NCBI GenBank assembly: GCA_002919305.1
Contig: PKFB01000080.1
Span: forward strand, 62,001-126,000
Direction of reading: 5' to 3'
Length of the DNA: 64,000 bases
Source: Actinomycetales bacterium
Lineage (GTDB): Bacteria; Actinomycetota; Actinomycetes; Mycobacteriales; Micromonosporaceae
The notes under the pieces are model-generated. The model was not told the DNA's origin, did no database searches, and saw nothing but the letters and a program-made list of their open reading frames with translations. Positions 61,339 through 64,000 of the stretch are shown piece after piece (positions within the stretch are counted from its first letter, which is position 1; every line of letters begins with the position of its first letter). The translations under genes were made by a program, and so were the position numbers.

Positions 61339-61947
61339 GTGGACACCAGGTTATTCGGTGAGGCGTTCGTCACGCTCTTCGTGATCATGGATCCGCCCGG
61401 CCTGCTGCCGATCTTCTTGGCCTTCACCGGCGCGATGTCGTCTCGGCAGCGAAACCGCGCGGCCGCGCAGGCGGTGGCGGTCGCCTTCGGCGTCATCGTG
61501 GTGTTCGCCGTGGCCGGTGAGCAGATCCTGCGCTATTTGGGGATCGACCTGCCGGCCCTGCAGGGTGCCGGGGGCCTGCTGCTGTTACTGGTGGCTCTGG
61601 CGCTGCTCACCGGGCGGCAGGACGATCCGACCGAGCAGGCCACGTCCAACGTGGCCCTGGTGCCGTTGGGTACTCCTTTGCTGGCGGGGCCAGGGGCGAT
61701 CGTCGCGACTATTCTCTTCGTCCGGCGCGCCGACGGCATCGACGGCTATCTCGCGATCGCTGCGGCGATCGCCGTACTGCATCTGGTCATTTTTGCCTTC
61801 CTACGTTTCTCCTCGCTGATCGTTCGAATCCTGCGCCCAGGCGGGATTGAGGTGGTCACCCGGATCGCTGGTCTGCTGCTGGCGGCCATCGCGGTCCAGC
61901 TGATCGCTGACGCGGTCGCGAGCTTCGTCCACCAGTACGCGGATTAG
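61339..61947 (+). CDS. MarC family membrane protein
   Basis: 202 residues with six membrane helices: FVTLFVIMDPPGLLPIFLAFT (in part), then MSSRQRNRAAAQ loop, and LLAGPGAIVATILFV (the MarC signature PLLAGPGAI). Despite the name (multiple antibiotic resistance), the E. coli protein is not required for resistance; the family may transport amino acids or be otherwise unknown. GTG start with GAGGAG six bases before. No other gene in the unit is certain. Confidence 0.92.
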   Translation: MDTRLFGEAFVTLFVIMDPPGLLPIFLAFTGAMSSRQRNRAAAQAVAVAFGVIVVFAVAGEQILRYLGIDLPALQGAGGLLLLLVALALLTGRQDDPTEQATSNVALVPLGTPLLAGPGAIVATILFVRRADGIDGYLAIAAAIAVLHLVIFAFLRFSSLIVRILRPGGIEVVTRIAGLLLAAIAVQLIADAVASFVHQYAD

Positions 61948-61993
61948 GGAGCACTGTGCGTTCCGGTCACTGTCCGCGTGAAAGGATCAGGGG

Positions 61994-62902
61994 GTGGATG
62001 CGAACGAGCCGGGCAGTCGTGCCTCGACCGGACGCCGCCGTGCGCCAGGCTCCGGCGGCGAGCAGCTGACCCTCACCGGGATGCCCACCAAGCTTTTTGT
62101 CTGTACACCGAGCAAGCTGGCGGCGTATGAAGACTGTCCCCGCCGGTATCGATACGCCTATGTGGACCGTCCCAGCCCGCCCAAGGGGCCGCCGTGGGCT
62201 CACAACTCTCTCGGGGCAAGCGTCCACAACGCGTTGCGGACGTACTTGTCGCTGGAGCCGTCCCGGCGGGACTCCGCCGCCTTAACCGCGGCCCTGCGAA
62301 GCGCCTGGGTGTCGGAGGGGTATCGGGACGTCGAGCAGCAGCGCGCCGTCTACCACCGGGCGTTGGAGTGGCTCCGAGCGTATGTCGCCACGCTCGACCC
62401 TCATTTCGAGCCGGCCGCGTTAGAGCGGGTTGTCGCCGCGCGTACCTCGGTGTTGGCGTTGTCCGGTCGGGTGGACCGCATCGACGACCGAGGCGACCAG
62501 ATGGTGATCGTGGACTACAAGACCGGCCGCGCTGAACTCACCTCGGATGACGCGCGCGGTTCCCGCGCTCTGGCCCTGTACGCGTACGCCACGGCACGGA
62601 CGCTACACCGCCGTTGTCAGCGGGTGGAGCTGCACCATCTGCCCACCGGCACGGTGGCTGCTCATGAGCACACCGAGGAGTCCTTGGCCAGACACCTAGC
62701 ACGGGCTGAACAGACAGCGCGGGACATTCAAGCGGCGGAACACGCGGTCGCTACCGGCGTCGATCCGGATGAGGCGTTTCCCACCAGGCCGGGTCCGTTG
62801 TGCTCCTGGTGTGACTGGCGGCGGAGCTGCCCGGTCGGCGCGCAGGCCCCCGAACGGGAGCCGTGGGCGGCGGTCGCCTCGCTGGAGACCGGAGCCGGAT
62901 GA
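61994..62902 (+). CDS. RecB/Cas4-like PD-(D/E)XK exonuclease with Fe-S cysteines
   Basis: 302 residues. CTPSKLAAYEDCPRRYRYAYV at the start, metal motif SGRVDRIDDRGDQMVIVDYKTG (D-x-EXK type; in part), QxxxY-like region LALYAYA, and C-terminal CSWCDWRRSC. The first Cys and the last three form the AddB-like iron-sulfur staple. It is an exonuclease domain acting alone in DNA repair; no helicase gene is adjacent, so partner unknown. Stand-alone proteins of this type occur widely in actinobacteria. GTG 61994 chosen; AAGGAT upstream could be a leaderless -10. Confidence 0.9.
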   Translation: MDANEPGSRASTGRRRAPGSGGEQLTLTGMPTKLFVCTPSKLAAYEDCPRRYRYAYVDRPSPPKGPPWAHNSLGASVHNALRTYLSLEPSRRDSAALTAALRSAWVSEGYRDVEQQRAVYHRALEWLRAYVATLDPHFEPAALERVVAARTSVLALSGRVDRIDDRGDQMVIVDYKTGRAELTSDDARGSRALALYAYATARTLHRRCQRVELHHLPTGTVAAHEHTEESLARHLARAEQTARDIQAAEHAVATGVDPDEAFPTRPGPLCSWCDWRRSCPVGAQAPEREPWAAVASLETGAG

Positions 62903-62960
62903 GGCGTCAAGACGCCCTTCGGCTCTGGTGACGCGGCGTACGGCATCGGCATAGAGCGGC

Positions 62961-62998
62961 CGGTGGCGCGGCCGCACCTGGAGTCGACCGCGCCACCG
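62961..62998. terminator. Terminator between the nuclease and catalase genes
   Basis: Perfect 11-bp inverted repeat cggtggcgcgg / ccgcgccaccg, 16-base loop, followed by TTGTTG. Lies between convergent genes. Confidence 0.85.
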
Positions 62999-63027
62999 TT
63001 GTTGACGTAGGAACGAGACCAAAGCGG

Positions 63028-64000
63028 TCAGAGACCGGTCACACCCTTGGCGATGGTGTCACCGAGTTCCTTGTCGATGTTGCGCCAGTACTCGAGCGCC
63101 CGCTCCAGCACCGGTGAGGTGACACCGTTGCGCAGAGAACCGATGACGTTCTCAGCCAGGCGGCTCCGCGCCGCGTCGTCCATGACCTCGCGTACCAGCG
63201 TGCCGGCCTGACCGAAGTCGTCGTCCTCCGGGTGGAGTTCGGCGGCGGCCCGCACCATGTCACCCGAGACGGCCCAGGTCAGGTCCTCACCGAGCTGTTC
63301 GTCGGCGACCGGCCCGCCGAAGGAGTTCGGCGAGTAGACCGGCTGGTTCCCGGAGTGGTGGTAACGCATCGGACCGTCGAAGGTGTAGGTGTGTACCGGT
63401 ACCTTCGGCTGGTTGACCGGGAGCTGGTTGTAGTTCGGGCCGATCCGGTAGCGGTGGGTGTCGGCGTAGGCGAACATGCGGCCCAGCAGCATCTTGTCTG
63501 GGGAGACGCCGATACCCGGAACCAGGTTGGAGGGCTCGAACGCCGCCTGCTCGATCTCGGCGAAGAAGTTTGAGGGGTTGCGGTCCAGTACCAGGCGTCC
63601 GACCTTGATCAACGGGTAGTCGCCGTGTGGCCAGACCTTGGTCAGGTCGAACGGGTTGAACCGGTAGCTCGGGGCGTCCTCGTACGGCATCACCTGGACG
63701 TACAGGGTCCAGGAGGGGTACTCGCCACGACTGATCGCGGTGAACAGGTCACGTCGGTGGAAGTCGGGGTCCTCCGCCACCATCGCCTTAGCTTCGGCGT
63801 CGGTGAAGCACTCGATCCCCTGGTCGGTCTTGAAGTGGTACTTGATCCAGAACTTCTCACCGGCGGCGTTGGCCCACATGAAGGTGTGAGAGCCGTAACC
63901 GTTCATGTGACGCCAGGTACGAGGCGTACCGCGGTCGCCGAACAGCCAGGTCACCTGGTGCGCCGACTCAGGGTTGAGGGTCCAGAAGTCCCACTGCATG
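63028..64000 (-). CDS. Monofunctional heme catalase, C-terminal part (5' end outside window)
   Basis: The window edge cuts the gene: 323 residues of the core and C-terminus of a clade-3 (KatA-type, short) catalase remain. Readable motifs: [19 protein letters not shown] (in part), the proximal heme ligand Tyr in [14 protein letters not shown], and [10 protein letters not shown]. The N-terminal catalytic His and Asn are outside the window. It breaks down hydrogen peroxide. The internal Met at 63999 is not the start. It ends with KGVTGL. Confidence 0.93.
   Translation of the reverse strand, partial: MQWDFWTLNPESAHQVTWLFGDRGTPRTWRHMNGYGSHTFMWANAAGEKFWIKYHFKTDQGIECFTDAEAKAMVAEDPDFHRRDLFTAISRGEYPSWTLYVQVMPYEDAPSYRFNPFDLTKVWPHGDYPLIKVGRLVLDRNPSNFFAEIEQAAFEPSNLVPGIGVSPDKMLLGRMFAYADTHRYRIGPNYNQLPVNQPKVPVHTYTFDGPMRYHHSGNQPVYSPNSFGGPVADEQLGEDLTWAVSGDMVRAAAELHPEDDDFGQAGTLVREVMDDAARSRLAENVIGSLRNGVTSPVLERALEYWRNIDKELGDTIAKGVTGL

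Overview
The window is chromosomal DNA of a high-GC Gram-positive actinobacterium. Evidence: mycothiol biosynthesis (mshB), a type VII-associated mycosin, a seven-iron ferredoxin next to dapC, a DUF3117 protein, an actinobacterial 16-bp LexA box, many GTG starts and many short-leader or leaderless promoters (TANNNT 6-8 nt before the start codon). Gene order from about 19.9 to 45.3 kb follows the Mycobacterium tuberculosis Rv1170 (mshB) to Rv1232c block with gaps, which suggests Micromonosporales, Glycomycetales or a related order. Genus cannot be fixed by reading alone. I saw no rRNA, tRNA, CRISPR array, insertion sequence or phage.

Layout. 0-2.9 kb: end of a sensor histidine kinase and an MMPL transporter. 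2.9-6.0 kb: a three-gene type VII-like cluster (small YxxxD protein, WXG-like Pro/Gly-rich protein, mycosin protease) with no ATPase or channel genes beside it. 6.1-8.9 kb: TldD/TldE protease pair. 9.0-12.5 kb: an AT-richer island with one very large membrane protein (degenerate NTPase-like domain, one membrane span, periplasmic-binding-protein-like sensor) whose last ~130 codons lie in another frame. 12.6-19.3 kb: pterin dehydratase and an oligopeptide ABC transporter operon. 19.4-34.4 kb: mshB, a DPP-IV-like peptidase, acetyltransferase, ferredoxin, dapC/dapD/dapE (lysine and peptidoglycan precursor synthesis), two LOG proteins, DivIVA-like protein, Tag glycosylase, divergent glgC/glgA. 34.5-48.3 kb: pepA, DUF3117, a paaX-paaG-like pair, O-methyltransferase, a 41-bp tandem repeat array where relatives carry sigE-rseA, htrA, tatB, mrp, DUF1003, an MgtE-N/CBS protein, PhzF, AMMECR1 and HAD proteins. 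48.5-55.3 kb: a pseudokinase fused to an NPCBM domain, an SDR, a CitE-like lyase with a second SDR, and an intein-split radical SAM protein behind a LexA box. 55.5-64 kb: DUF393 and HTTM proteins, a TrmH-type methyltransferase, zinc-ribbon protein, PH-domain membrane protein, PHP phosphoesterase, MarC, a RecB-like nuclease and the 3' part of a catalase gene.

Most of the window is ordinary actinobacterial core. The least explained pieces are the 9.6-12.5 kb receptor-like gene, the stand-alone mycosin triad, the pseudokinase-NPCBM protein, the intein in the iron-sulfur cysteine motif of an SOS-controlled radical SAM protein, and the tandem repeats replacing sigE-rseA. Two core genes (dapC, O-methyltransferase) seem to start at CTG and ATC codons behind strong Shine-Dalgarno sequences.
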